A stretch of DNA of 64,000 bases from Brevipalpus yothersi. Taxonomy: Eukaryota > Arthropoda > Arachnida > Trombidiformes > Tenuipalpidae. Under the pieces are notes generated by a model. That model was not told where the DNA came from and ran no database searches. It saw only the letters and a list, made by a program, of their open reading frames with translations. Within the stretch, counting starts at the first letter, position 1. Every line of letters begins with the position of its first letter. Location of the stretch: contig QZCP01000017.1 of the NCBI GenBank assembly GCA_003956705.1, positions 196,704 through 260,703 of the forward strand, written 5' to 3'. Below are positions 29,252 to 41,800 of this stretch, piece by piece. Position numbers and translations under genes: made by a program.

Positions 29252-30143
29252 AGAAAAAAAGATTCGATATTGATCTTGAAATGTTTCACTTTCATTTGTA
29301 GTCTCTATATTTTTTTGAAAAAATTCTTTTCACATGTAAAAACATTGATTCATAAATTTAAAATCAAAAATTCATTTCTATCTTTCTCTCTCTCCCTTTC
29401 TCCTTATTTGCCATCATCATTACTCAACATTGTATATGCTCGATTACATCTCAGGCTCAGGTCGGCGTCTCATGGGTCGTGGAAATCTCAAGCGTGAACA
29501 ATCTTTGGATTCATTTTGCTGGGATCAATTACATCGTGGTGTCAGTATTGATGATTTTCGAAAATTATCCGCCATACAGCAGCAATCCGCATCACCGATG
29601 GGCTCTCGGGAACACTTGGCCACCACTGGAATCATTTGGGATGGAACCACAACCATTGATCGTAACTTTTTGGGACGTCCATTGCGTATGAGCTCAAAGC
29701 CTGTTGGACCGAAACAAAAGATGCTCAAAAAACAGCAAAGTATGTTCGCATTCTTTCCGGAACATTCTTCATCACCTGGAACCGGTGGAGGTGGCGGTGG
29801 TGGCATTGGGTCCACTATGGGTGGTGGTGGGGGCCTACACACCTCGGGACATTCGACATCCATACGAGGACCAAGTCCACTAACTTCTGGTTCCATGATG
29901 CAACAACAACAACAACAACAGCAGCAGCAGCAGCAGCAATTACAACAATCAACCGGAGATTTGCATTCTCGTAGCGCAATTCCCAAAGCAATTAAGCCCC
30001 TTTTGGCCAAAGGTTTTCCCTCAAGATCCCATAGTTTGGAAGACACTCAGACAAACGAACAGCAACAGGATGCTGTTGGTGGACCAGAGTCTGGATCAAT
30101 GATTGAGAAAATTAAAGATTCTGTGATCTGTACCATATCATAA
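21184..30143 (+). CDS. NACHT/WD-repeat protein, NWD1/NWD2-like (3' part, seven exons)
   Basis: Exons: 21184-21814, 22229-22367, 23022-23397, 24817-25276, 26464-26848, 27316-27935, 29455-30143. All introns are GT-AG, phases agree at every junction, and the stop is at 30141-30143. The 1,099 visible codons begin in phase 0, so the start lies upstream. Residues 1-205 resemble the helical linker that precedes the propeller in NWD2 (motif REIDEIWYHLL, then a Trp-rich stretch). Residues about 205-830 are WD repeats with typical GH, VTGSEDTSLILW, SGSEDKTVRVW and TGSQDMSLKVW signatures. The last exon encodes a low-complexity tail with polyGly, a 13-Gln run and a basic/Ser-rich end. Family members are cytosolic STAND-type scaffold ATPases; the NACHT P-loop part is not visible here. 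Introns hold (TC)n and (GA)n tracts but no other gene. Assignment to NWD2 rather than NWD1 is tentative. Confidence 0.85.
24349..24417. repeat. (TC)n microsatellite in NWD-type gene intron
   Basis: Pure TC tract of about 69 bases within the intron 23398-24816. Confidence 0.95.
28486..28557. repeat. (TC)n microsatellite in last intron of NWD-type gene
   Basis: Pure TC tract of about 72 bases within the intron 27936-29454. The same intron also holds a GA tract of reverse polarity at 29192-29248, so the two could base-pair in the transcript. Confidence 0.95.
29192..29248. repeat. (GA)n microsatellite in last intron of NWD-type gene
   Basis: Pure GA tract of about 57 bases, about 200 bases upstream of the last acceptor site and reverse-complementary to the TC tract at 28486-28557. 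Confidence 0.95.
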
Positions 30144-32717
30144 TGACGATGATATGGATACAATCAAGTTGGACCATCTCGATTGTTTTACATCCCAACA
30201 AACATACCACACACATACACATATATACATATATTCACTCATACATTCTTGTTCATCTGTTCTTGTATATGTTGTCTATATTTCGATTGTCCATTGTCTA
30301 TCAAGTGGCATTCTAGTCTATAGCACGTTGACACACACACATTTTCTCGAATATACTTGATTAATTTTTGTCGATTATCAAGTGTCAATGATTGATATTT
30401 GCCCATTCGATTCATGTTCCCATGGAAAGTATCGGAAACTAACGGTAAAGAGAAAATGAGAATGCTCTCTTTTATCGTTTTAAATATAATGATAATTAAT
30501 GAATCACAGTGGCATCATTCTCATGATCTCCAGAAATGCCGATAAAGCTAACATTGAGAATGGCAGTCAACAAGTTCACCGTAAAAAGTATAAAACAGAT
30601 TCGGTGATCTGAAATCGCTTTCACTTTCGATACCTCATCGCTCGATTGCACTTTATTAAGGTCATTCGAACTTTTTCTCTTACTTTTGATTCCGATCAGG
30701 CGAACTTATAACTTGGAAGCCTCAATCAGCTTCAAATATCTGGAAGCTCCTGATTTATTAGCCATAATCGCTTCTGATCTATCCTCTTTCTCTCTATCTT
30801 TCCGGTTCCACTAAAACATACACCCGATCGATTACATACTGGCCATTCCAATGAGTTATGGCTTCAAGTGAAAATGATCAAAAGTCAAATATGTTGCTTG
30901 GAACGATCATTATTATGATGATGATTTTTTTTTCTCTTTGATTTTATTCTTTTTGTTTTTACTTCTTTTTTCTCATTTTCAAACTGATCAAAGCTTACAA
31001 GAGTGATCTTGGACTCAGATATAACTATCATTTAATGAACTTTGATAGATTTGTTAATATTCAACATCTAACAAGATGTATGGCTAATTTCGATCTCTCT
31101 CTCTCCATCTTGACCAATTGGCGGTCAAATTAAGTGACATTCCAATGATATTTGATGCCAATTTACTATGGTGATTGGTTTAGCCATGGTCATGGTGTTT
31201 CAATGAGCAATGAAATGGATTGAGTGTGGATTGTTTGATTCATAATTTATTAACAAAAAGTTTCACAAGGAAGCTGGTTTGTGTGTGTGTGTTTGATGTT
31301 GATGAAAAGAGAGTTTCAATGATAAAATGTAAGATTATGATTTTTCTTGTTTACTGATATCGTTCCAGTTGTTGATGGTTGGTTGTTGTTGTTGTTGTTA
31401 CTGTTGACCGTATGTTCAATGGAAAACGGAGGTCATCATTTGAATTGATCTGTTAAACGATCAATGAGACTACATATGCCTCACCATCAGCAATAATGGT
31501 CAAGAGTGATAGGCAAGATCATATCAAGGTAGAAAATTGATTGAATTTTCATGATAATGATGGTGATGATACTTTTGTAAAATCGAAAATATCCATCATA
31601 CACGACGAAGTATGGAGAAAATTAATCATTCATGTGGGAGTAACTCATATTTTCGTTATTAGGAAGGAAAAAAAATTGTAAATTTTGACATTCGGAAGTT
31701 GAGAGATAATCATGAACAAATTTGTATCAACTACCACTTTCTCCAGATTTTCAGTATAAATGACCAGATTTTATGATGATGATGGGAAAATTATCTAAAT
31801 GAATGCAAAATATCGGAGTAAAAACAGCTTGAGTGAGTGAAAAATCATAAAAATATCAAGCTGAGCTCAAGAAAATTTTCGAATGTGTAGGCAAATCATT
31901 TGATTGACATAATTTGAACGGATTATTCAAGTTAAAAGGTTTTCACTTTGAATACGAAAAAACACTATGCATACTGTAGCACACTTTTTCCGCTGGAAAG
32001 ATCTCATTTCGTAAAATTATTATTCGATATATGCATTCAAAATCTGATTATCATTATCATGATGATGAGAGAAGGGATGAATGAATGAAAGTAGTGGAAG
32101 TAGTCTCTCCGCATGAAAGTTACCGAAAAAACAGTGGCCAGTCTCATTGAGTAGGCACACACACATACACACATTCTCTTATCCATCATATTTTCTTATG
32201 GAAGTGTTCGAATTCGCGCCACTTTGTTAACACATCAACGTCCGAAATACAGAACCTTTCTGGGTTCATTCAAACCCTTCCTGATACCTTCACCTACGAA
32301 CATTTCAGTCACCATCATCATCATAATGGATCATCATGTTTATCATCATTTATCCATCATCATCGGGCATCGAGAGAAAGAGAGAAAGAGAGAGAAAATT
32401 CCGGACATAAGAGAATCACCTGGTACACTGTTGCATTGGTATGCAATCAGAGCAACTTTTTGTGGTTGTAAATTGATGTTGAGTAAAAAAATTCCCGATG
32501 AATCGCAGTATATATGAAGGAAGAGAGAGAGCCTTTATTTTTTCTAATCTTTCAATTTTTTTGGCAGCTCTCGCAAAAGGTGTATGTTGTTGAATGGAAC
32601 ACACATTTATATTTTATGGCCAAATCGCATGATCGATCGGGCCTGAGGCTGGCGAGTATGATGAAGGAACTTCTTTGGCTACTTCATTGCAGGACATTGG
32701 AGATAGAAAGTGAAGAG

Positions 32718-32780
<63 letters not shown>

Positions 32781-33077
32781 AGGTGTATGCACGAAGAATA
32801 GAAAATGATGATGAAGAAGAAAGAGCGGGAAATAAGTCAAAAAGTTTGAGAAAGAGAGAGATAGAAAGAAGACAGGTTAGCAGAGCAAAGATTTTGTTTT
32901 TCTCCAGGAAAAGTGAAAACTAACTGCGAGGCGTAGTCTTGATGGGAAAAAGATAGAGAGAGGAGAGAAAGAGAAAAGAGTGGGAAAAGTGAAGAGAGAG
33001 AGAGAAGCTGATCTAATTACATAAATTTTTGTATGAACAGAAAATCATTTTGACCAACTAACAAAAAAATTATTTAA
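30144..33077. other. Intergenic region between two convergent genes
   Basis: No gene is supported. The region lies between the stop of the NWD-type gene (+) and the stop of the CPAP1-like gene (-), so both 3' untranslated regions should lie here. It contains a GTT run near 31380 and a (GA)n tract near its right end. No obvious RNA gene was seen. Confidence 0.6.
32723..32777. repeat. (GA)n microsatellite
   Basis: Pure GA tract of about 55 bases, 300 bases beyond the stop codon of the CPAP1-like gene. Confidence 0.95.
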
Positions 33078-34646
33078 TTAATTCCGGCGACTACCACGTC
33101 TCACACTATCCACTGGTAGCTCATTGCCACTGTTGGGCTCACGATGGAAATTATCATTTAAACCATAATACTTGGGTGCACTTGCACAATCAACTTCGAA
33201 CCACCATTGGCATGAGAATCGTTGTTGATTGAAAATGGTTCCATTTGGACACAAGAAGCTATCCTGGGTTCCACCAAATTGGCACAAATGAACCACTTGA
33301 CACTGGGCTTCAGTGTCAGCATAATAGCCATTGGTAGGCATATTGGCACATGAGAATGATGTTTTGGGAATATTCAATAGTGATGGATAATCTTTGCCCG
33401 CGTGTCCGGGAATACCATCACCATCAGTGTCAGCCGGTAATCGGCCTGAATTGGGAATATTGGATGCATTGAATGCAACCTGAGGCTTAACTGTGGTACT
33501 TGGTAGCGTGCTGGCAGTTGTGGCCAGTGATGTGGTTGCTGGTTGTCGAAGTGCAACTCGGAATGGTCGACCTGATGGTCCAGTTCCAGTACGCTGAATT
33601 GCGGTGGCGTTTTGGCGAGATCGTCGAACAGCAACCACACGAACATTAGGACCTACATTGGGTACAGTACGTCCATCGGGACGAACGAAGCCTCTCACCG
33701 GTTGTGGGCGTCCAGTATCACCTGAATCACGATCAGCCGATGGATTTGATTGATCATGTCGCACGAAATTGATAGAATTAACGTTAGTATTCACATTTGA
33801 ACTTGAACTGGTACCTGGTGGTGTTTGTGGTCCACGCAATGATCGTCCATAGCCCAAATCGTTGACATCATTTCCCGACTCTGCGTTGGCTGGTGGTGCT
33901 TGAGTTGTGGCCACCGGTCGTCGAGTGGCCGGTCGATATTCGTATGATGGACGTCGGAATGAGGGTCGTCTTGTGGTGGCCGGTGGCTGGGTGACAGGTT
34001 CAGAGGTCACTGGTTCACCCTGAGCGGGCACAGCGACAGCTCGTCGAAATTCGGGTGCATATGGAGTTCGACTTACCGGTGCTGGTCGGAATCGGCCGTA
34101 CTGGGGCTGATTGGTCAGTGGTCGTCGATCGTAGGGTGGTGAAGTAGGCCTTGGGGTGGTTGCTTCTGAGGGCTCAAGGTAGGAGAATGATGGTGGAAGT
34201 GGCCTGATAGCTGGCTGAACAACGGCAGGAGGAGGAGATGGAGGTCGATAGGCGGCAGTTGGCAATGGAGGTGCTGCAGTGACCACCACTGGAGGTCGAT
34301 TGATTGAGACGGATGAAGATTGATTTTTGGGCAATCGAGCAAGATCTGGGAAGTGTCCAACCGGCAAACCTGTGGAATTAAATTATCATTGAGTGAGTGG
34401 GATTCATGGAATTGGATTACGGTGAAAAAAGAAAATATGGTGGGAGAATCATGTGACAAATGTAATAATTATCATTATGCAGGCTTGATATGTGTGTGGT
34501 GTCAGAGTGAAAGACGAACAAGATCAACTTGTTGTTGTTCAAAACGAAAAAAAGATATCATTTACGTTCATGTTGATCTGTGATATTCCAAGGCTCACCA
34601 CCTACTCGAGTGACAAGGATAAGGATCAGTTTTGTGAAAGAGAGAG

Positions 34647-34699
<53 letters not shown>

Positions 34700-37244
34700 A
34701 GATTTTCATGGTCAAGAGAATATGAAAAAAAATTTCCCACAGAATATCATGTACATTAATCTTTATCTCACTCAGTTGGAAAAATTTTCGAAATACTTTT
34801 CATTCATCCATCTCTCTTGGACTTCATTTCACATGAGATGGATTGGCTTAATTTAAGCATGATAAATGATTCTGTTGATTCATCATCATTCGTTCTCATA
34901 CACTTACCGTAATGTTCAATGCCTGCATTTCCTTCGATAGTATTAGGAACTGGCACCACATTGGCACGCTCAGGTACACCAGCGTCTTCTGGATACGGTG
35001 GCCGGCGAGTTGTGGCCTCAACTGATGGCTGTCGATAGGTTGGACGTGATCTTGCCACTGGTTGAACATATTCGATATTGTTTCGAGGTGGCTGTTGGGT
35101 GGCTCGAGGAGGTGTTGGCTGATAATATGTTGGCACACGAGCACCAGGCCGCTCAGTTGTGGCACGCTCTTCACCAATTGATACTGGCTGATCACTGCCA
35201 ATTGTGGGCCTTGATTCTCGATTGGCCTGTAATCGAGCGAATTGTTGTGCCAATATAACATCCTTAAGTGCGGTCAGTGATGATGTGTTGACGGGTGCCG
35301 ATGATGGTGGAGGCTGAAGACCAAATGCCACCGCAACCGAATCAGGCGGTGTGCCTAGTGGTATGGCGACAAGTGTGTTGGATGAAGGAGGAGGACGAAT
35401 TGTTCGCAAGCTATTTGGTGAATGTCCGTGAATTTGTATATTATTATCTCGAGCGAATTGATTTAATAATGGAAATTCAAATTCAAATGGAGACCCTGTA
35501 TTTCGGCCACTACCACTACTTGGTGGTGCTGGCTCGCTGAAAAATGATCGAGCTGGTGGACGGAATGAGCTTGGAACTGCTGGAGATGTTCGATTAGCAT
35601 TCAGACCGTACAGATTGATCAATAGATCATTAGGAGAGGCTGGACTGTTACCAAAACCGAAGAATGATGGCTCGAATGCTGGTCGAGCTTGTACTCTTGC
35701 AGTTCTAAAACCAGTATCACTATAAGAAAAAGAGAGAGAGAAAGAGAGAAATGATAAAGTTTTTTATTATCGTCTGGCATATGATATCAATTAGATAAAT
35801 TGTGGAATGTCTCTCGATTCACTCAATTAAATGTACGCCCAATTAGACAAACTCTAATGGATGGAAAAATTTTTGGACTATTAGCATGTGTGTGTATATA
35901 CATATTACTTACACTGGTCTTCGTTCAGGCTGTTCATTGGACACTCCACCTTCATCTTCAGCATACTCAACACCGGAGGACAGTGAAGGTCGGGCTGATG
36001 AGGACACAGATGATGTGGATGGTGGCTGTCTTATGGTGGCTGGATTCAGGAATGGTCTCACTCCTGATGTCGGCTGTATATTTCGATTCTGATTTTGGAA
36101 TGAGATTAAAAGTGATGGACGCTCCTCTCGACCGGTCTGGCTTGGTGGAGGAATCGGAGGCCTTGGACCAGAGAATCGAAATTCATTAGCACCAAAATCA
36201 GAATTTCTATAAGGAGGAAAATTGTGATAGTAAATTTAAGCTATCAATATCTTCTCAATTTAATTTTTTTCGATAAGTTCGAGAAATTATGCGTAAATGA
36301 GAGAGATAGAGAAACTCATTTGCCCAAGAGACACCAATTGCTAAAATTTTACGCTAATCTTCTCATCGATCACGCAAAGATTGAATTGAGCTTCAAAATT
36401 CAATTGATAATGAAAATAATAATTTCTGTTGAACTTACGTTGTTCGAGGTAAAATTTCACTTCTTGGTGGTGGAGTAACAAACAATATTCCTGGATCACT
36501 TTGTGGTCTACTTTGGGGAAAACTTTGGGTTCGTGGAGGTGGTGTAACGAACAGTGGGCCACCGGAAGTGGGTGGTGTTGGTGCGGGTACAAATTGGGGT
36601 GGCCTTTGAGCTGGTGTAGATGAGAATTGCGGTGGCCTCAGAGGTGGTGCGGCCACAAATTGGGGTGGCCTAGGCTGTGATTGTGGTTGGAGTTGGGGTT
36701 GGGGTTGAAGAGAGTTGAAGGAATTCAATGAATTCAGAGAATTTGATGGCTGAGAGGGACGGAATGGATTTGTGGGTGGCTGGAAGAATGGCTGTGATGG
36801 CTGGGAACTTGGAAAACGTGGAAAAGAAGAAGATGGTGTAAATTCGGATGGCCCATTTTGGCTACCACCGAGACCGGGCCTAAGGAATCCAGCGAATGGA
36901 TTCAATGGATTTGGTCGTGAAAATTGATTGGGTCCAGGACCTTCTAGAAAATTGCCCGATAAATCGGAAAAACCGTTAGATCGATCGGAAGGCGGTCTAC
37001 CATCTTGAGGAAAATCGAATCTAGATATTCTAGTTACACTAGGATTTTGTGGGTCCCCGGCAAGAATGCGAAGATGTGGAACATTATTGAAGCCTGAAAA
37101 TTGTGGAAATGATGGGGATGATGATTGTGGTGATGATCGAGGTGATGAGCCAACATCTTCTGAAGGATCGAAAAAAAATTGACACCGAACTGATAGTAAA
37201 TTAGTGAAAGCTAAAAGACTTAGGAACACGATAATTTGGTTCAT
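33078..37244 (-). CDS. Secreted proline-rich protein with one chitin-binding type-2 (CBM14) domain, CPAP1-like
   Basis: Exons on the minus strand: 37244-36439, 36206-35913, 35719-34908, 34369-33078; GT-AG introns with phases 2, 2, 1; 1,067 aa. The start was chosen at 37244 because it opens directly into a hydrophobic signal peptide (MNQIIVFLSLLAF..., cleavage likely near residue 21). Residues about 25-950 are Pro/Ser/Arg/Thr/Gln-rich and largely disordered, with short internal repeats (RPPQF three times, LFVTPPPR twice). The C-terminus has one peritrophin-A/CBM14 domain with six cysteines between about residues 978 and 1032, followed by a short basic tail. The lead-in GKDYPSLLNIPKTSF and the PNGTIF motif are typical of arthropod cuticular proteins analogous to peritrophins with one domain (CPAP1). 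The likely role is chitin binding in cuticle or apical matrix. The length is large for the family because of the linker. Intron 2 is only 193 bases. Confidence 0.9.
34651..34697. repeat. (AG)n microsatellite in intron of CPAP1-like gene
   Basis: Pure AG tract of about 47 bases inside the third intron (34370-34907); on the transcribed (minus) strand it reads CT and may extend the pyrimidine tract of that intron. Confidence 0.95.
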
Positions 37245-37727
37245 TTTGAAGCTAAAAATGTCCAAAGTGCAAAGTACAAAGTGGCACTCAAATTAAATTC
37301 ACGCACACACACTTGGTGAGTTAATCAGTATCAGCACTTATAACACTTGAACACTTTCTTGATGTGGAAAAAAATTTTAATCCAATTAATGGAAGCACAC
37401 ACAAATTCGGATTCTCGTAGACAAGATGATTCGATGATTCGAAGATGTTAGGAAAATTCTCTCAACGATACATCACAATTACAATTTCGTGTTGAGCACC
37501 TCTATCCTAAAATCTATTCGAAAACAAAGGAAGAAGAAAAGTTCTCTGAATAACGGAAATCGAGGAGCGTGAAAGTATTGGGATGAGGAAGATCAGGATA
37601 GAAAGAGAGGAGAGAGATGCTGCCTACCTGAATGGATGTGAATCCACAAGTGAAAGTGATACAAATGATGCATGTTGGAAGAGAACAGGTTCGCCTCATC
37701 ATGGTTGGAAGGCTCTAAGAGAACGAG

Positions 37728-37731
<4 letters not shown>

Positions 37732-37785
<54 letters not shown>
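37732..37785. repeat. (GA)n microsatellite
   Basis: Pure GA tract of about 54 bases, roughly 490 bases upstream of the CPAP1-like start codon. Confidence 0.95.
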
Positions 37786-37788
<3 letters not shown>

Positions 37789-38699
37789 TTTTTGCTCAAA
37801 ATCGCCTTAAGCCACTGACCCAACCCCTCCCCCTTCTTATTGAAAGAGAGAGAGAAGCTCTCCCACCTCTTGTCTCTCTCTCTCTCTCTTACTTTCTTGG
37901 GTGAGAAAGAGAGAGAGCGAATCTGAATAAAAATTGGAATATATGTTTTCATCAATATCATTGATAGTGATGGAAGTAATGGAAAAAGAGAGAAAGAGAG
38001 AGAGAAAAAATTTCGATGATTTCCTGAAACATTTTGCTCCAACTATGCTGCTCAATGCATTGATTAAGCTGGCTACTACTGTTTATGCTCAAGAAATTAT
38101 ACATTTTTTTGAGGACTATCGAATGATCTTTGATCTCGAACGGATGGATAAATGATTTCAATTGGTTGATCCTTCAGGCCAATATTATGGCCCGATTAGG
38201 ATGCAGGGTTAAAGGTTCCAGGTTGTGAGAAGGTAGTATGAAGAAAAAAGAGAATAAAATAAAATAAAATATTTCGAAAGAAAGAGAGAGAGAGACTGAT
38301 GCCTGATCGCTGATTTTAACCACGATAACCGATCACTCGATCGATTACTTAAATTTTCGGTCGAATTCTAGTTTATACGATCAACTTGAGAGTTTTGCTG
38401 GTGTTGCTACTGCTTCACCACCATCATCATTATCATCTATACGCTCAGGGAATTCCAAGTTCAAATCAAATTTTCAAATCTCTCTTGAAGCAAATTTTAT
38501 GGTAAAAGATAAGCTTATTTTTACAGGAAACTTGGGACATTCATACACACATTTGGTGGCAAGAATCTTCATGATTCTTGCCTTAGATCATGCTGGGTGA
38601 CTTCGAGATGTCGTTCATCGATCGTCACCGTAGATACTGGATATCATTTATGCTTTGAGGAGTTCGAGTTTCATGAAGAATTTTCTCTCTTATTTTTTT

Positions 38700-38702
<3 letters not shown>

Positions 38703-38749
<47 letters not shown>

Positions 38750-38801
38750 NNNNNNNNNNNNNNNNNNNNNNNNNNNNNNNNNNNNNNNNNNNNNNNNNNN
38801 N

Positions 38802-38883
<82 letters not shown>
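38703..38883. repeat. (TC)n microsatellite containing an assembly gap
   Basis: TC tract on both sides of a run of N at 38750-38801 (52 N). At least 129 bases of TC are resolved; true length is unknown because the assembler stopped inside the repeat. Confidence 0.95.
38750..38801. other. Assembly gap (run of N)
   Basis: Fifty-two N inside a TC dinucleotide tract; the gap size is probably an estimate or a placeholder. Confidence 0.99.
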
Positions 38884-38886
<3 letters not shown>

Positions 38887-41800
38887 ATACTCGAAAACTT
38901 TGGAATGTGTATATGATGATCTAACTAAAGCTGCAAGATTCAAGTGATCAAGATATGTAGTTAGTAGCTGTCATAATTTGAGGTAGGAGCAAATTTTTTC
39001 GATTTCTTTATCAAATTCACAAATCTTATGGCCTTGTCTCTTCAAAACGGATTTCAGACTATGGTGGACAGTAGGGAAAAAAATATCATTCATATTTTTA
39101 CATCTTACGGTCATGATCTGACAGAAGAGAAAAATCAAATAAAAACAATAGTTTTGAGGAAGAGAGAGAATGTAGTTCAAATTGTTGATTTTTACCTTCC
39201 TATCTTTTCTTTTTATTTGATTCTCTTTTTTTATCATCTATTTCAACTGAACTTACTGACCATCGGTCAGCACATTAAGACCTTCTGTTTACCAGGAGAG
39301 AGAGATAAATTTTCGAAATGATATCGAAAGATTATCTGTGAATAACTCACAAAACTGGTATCCTTAGTGATTAATGCTTCTGATATTGAATCAACTGTCC
39401 ATAACTTTAAGGAGCTCAATTGATTGGAAATTGTTCCAATATCGCTTGATCACGACCAGCGATTGCGATTTACTGGAACAAAATTGATCAAATCGATTTG
39501 AACTATCATGACTGGACGTTATTCTGATATAACACATACACACACTATTACAAGACTTTTATTCACTTTCATGGCTTTGATTGGCAACCAAAAATCATAT
39601 TAATTTTACATGATAGTAACAAAAGTTAACAATAAAATTCATTGATCTTGATCAGATCTATTCTCACCCAATACACCCAATGAATTCAGTCTGAATGTGT
39701 ATATTGACCACGGAAGACTGATGAATATGAACTCGCCCAGACACGCTTACTTTCCAAAATTTAGGAGTGAATCAATGATTCCTTGAGACAAAATATCGAC
39801 TCACCCAAGCTTAGGAGAACAGTAATAATATTTTAGTACCGTTGATTCTTGAACCAGGATCAAGACCATCGATTTTGAGGTGTGTGAATACATTCTTGCG
39901 TAGCATCTTGGAATGTGTCCGAAATTTTTATCCATTCGTTTTTCATAAATTCTTTTCTTATGCATGCACGTACATACAAGGTTTTGAGGTCATTTTTGTT
40001 GGAAACTTTGTCACCTCATGTTTTGCAAGCTTCTGGAGTGCTCTTGTTTTTTCTTTCCAAATAATTTGAATTAAGTGTGAATTTTCTCACCTCTACTCTA
40101 TCCACAGATAGATTCAAGCATAATCAAATTGATTGAATAGTGAATGAATGGAGATATATTTAGTAGTTCTTTCTTCGGTCTTTTGAATGTTCTTTTTTCA
40201 GCTAAAATTTGATCCATTCGTATGATCAATATCGAAAGATTAAGAAGAGAAAAAAATTTATTGATGCATATATCATGTAGATATTTTCGAGACCAGAATA
40301 AATTATCTATCTCTCTCTTTATCTCTATTTCAATTTTATCTCAGGTAGACCACGAAAAATGGAGAGAATCTTTTTTTCCAATCAATTGCTGATAAATGAC
40401 CGGCAAACCATTCATCTTATCATTTTCTTCTTCTTTTCTCTTTTTCTTTAAATATAACATTATCGACAGTGAACTCCCCTATCAATATTCAACCTGAACT
40501 TTTGGCATGAACTTTAAGTTATTTTGACTCTAGAGAAATGATTGTTTTTGTTGTTGTATTGAAGGCTGGGATAAAATTCATGATTTTTCTCTCTTTCAAA
40601 GTCTCTAGCATCTTATCAAACAAATGTACTATCATGAGAATATTTGAAATCGGGGGAGATTCATATTGGAGCCTTGAGAATCACTTATCTGAGTAACGTA
40701 TCGATTCGATTCGATTCCTGCCAAAATCCTTGTTAAGCTAGACACACAAGAGCATAAGTTGACACATGTTCCAAGGCCTAGTCTCAGATTGATGTCAAGC
40801 AATTGAGTCAATCATTATCGAAACAGTTTGACAGTTAATAATTTAATTCTCATACACACACATACACTACTGACACTACTGATACACTTGAGACCAGACA
40901 TGTGGACTTCAATCGTAAACTAGCTGTATACAATGAAGGACATATTGATTGAGAATAGAGTCACGATTTGTAGGCCAATTTTGACATGTTCTCGATTATT
41001 TAAATGAATTTTTGAAACAAAGTGATCCTTCTATTTTACTTGACTTGGCTATAATCATTTCGATTGATCATGTTCTCGATTTCATTTTGTCCACTTTTGA
41101 CACTCGATGACATTATTCATTATCAGGCTGTACGAATGGCTATTTGCCATGATAAAGCCAGCGATTGAATGGCAAGTAATGAAATGTAATCTTTTTCAAA
41201 TTTAATACTTAATTCAATTTTCGATAATTTTCCGAAGAAAAGGCGAAAATTTTTCTCGCTTCTGAACACATATTCCGGAAGCTTATCTTCTTCTCTCTAT
41301 TTGAAATGCATCCTTTCTTCATGATCAACACTGTTATTATTGATTGCACGAAATCAGCATCAACATCGACTGGAATTCGCCTTGGAACCCTGACCGAAAA
41401 AAAAGAAGAAATCGTATGATGAAGGTGTTGGGTATATATTTGAACATTAAAACATCATGAACTCGACAATGATTTTGATGAACATCTTTTTCTTTCAAAA
41501 TTATCGGTTAAACATTTCCGCAAGTTATTGAATTTGGCATCTCTTTCGGTAAGAATATACGTGCCAATCGAGGGAAAAAAAAGTTCACAATCACAATAGA
41601 TGATCATCAATGATAGTGATCATTGACCATCCATTTGATCAATCTTGAGATTTCTTTTACTGCACGTAATTGTATGTATTTCAATGTTTTTGAACTTCCA
41701 ACAGGCAGACACACACACACAAACTCATACAAATGACGGAAATTGCTTTGCTTCAATATAATCTTGAGAATCAAAGTTCTCACAGTCTGATGATTCATGA

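Noticed and set aside
29525..30046. Minus-strand open frame with a poly-cysteine run
   Set aside because: It is the antisense of the last NWD-type exon; the Cys run is the complement of the CAA/CAG polyglutamine codons.
35800..36189. Plus-strand open frame of 129 codons
   Set aside because: It is antisense to the second exon of the CPAP1-like gene, whose minus-strand reading is phase-consistent with its neighbours.
37629..37702. Minus-strand short frame MMRRTCSLPTCIICITF... ending at a CAG/GTAGGC donor, resembling a signal-peptide exon
   Set aside because: The CPAP1-like gene already has its own signal peptide at 37244, and I found no acceptor that would join this piece in frame; it could at most be an untranslated leader exon.
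37593..38042. Minus-strand frames rich in Ser-Leu repeats
   Set aside because: They are translations of the (GA)n/(TC)n tract, which is open in all frames; the same applies to frames over 8470-8521, 9979-10045, 24349-24417, 38703-38883, 43762-43816 and 48855-48909.
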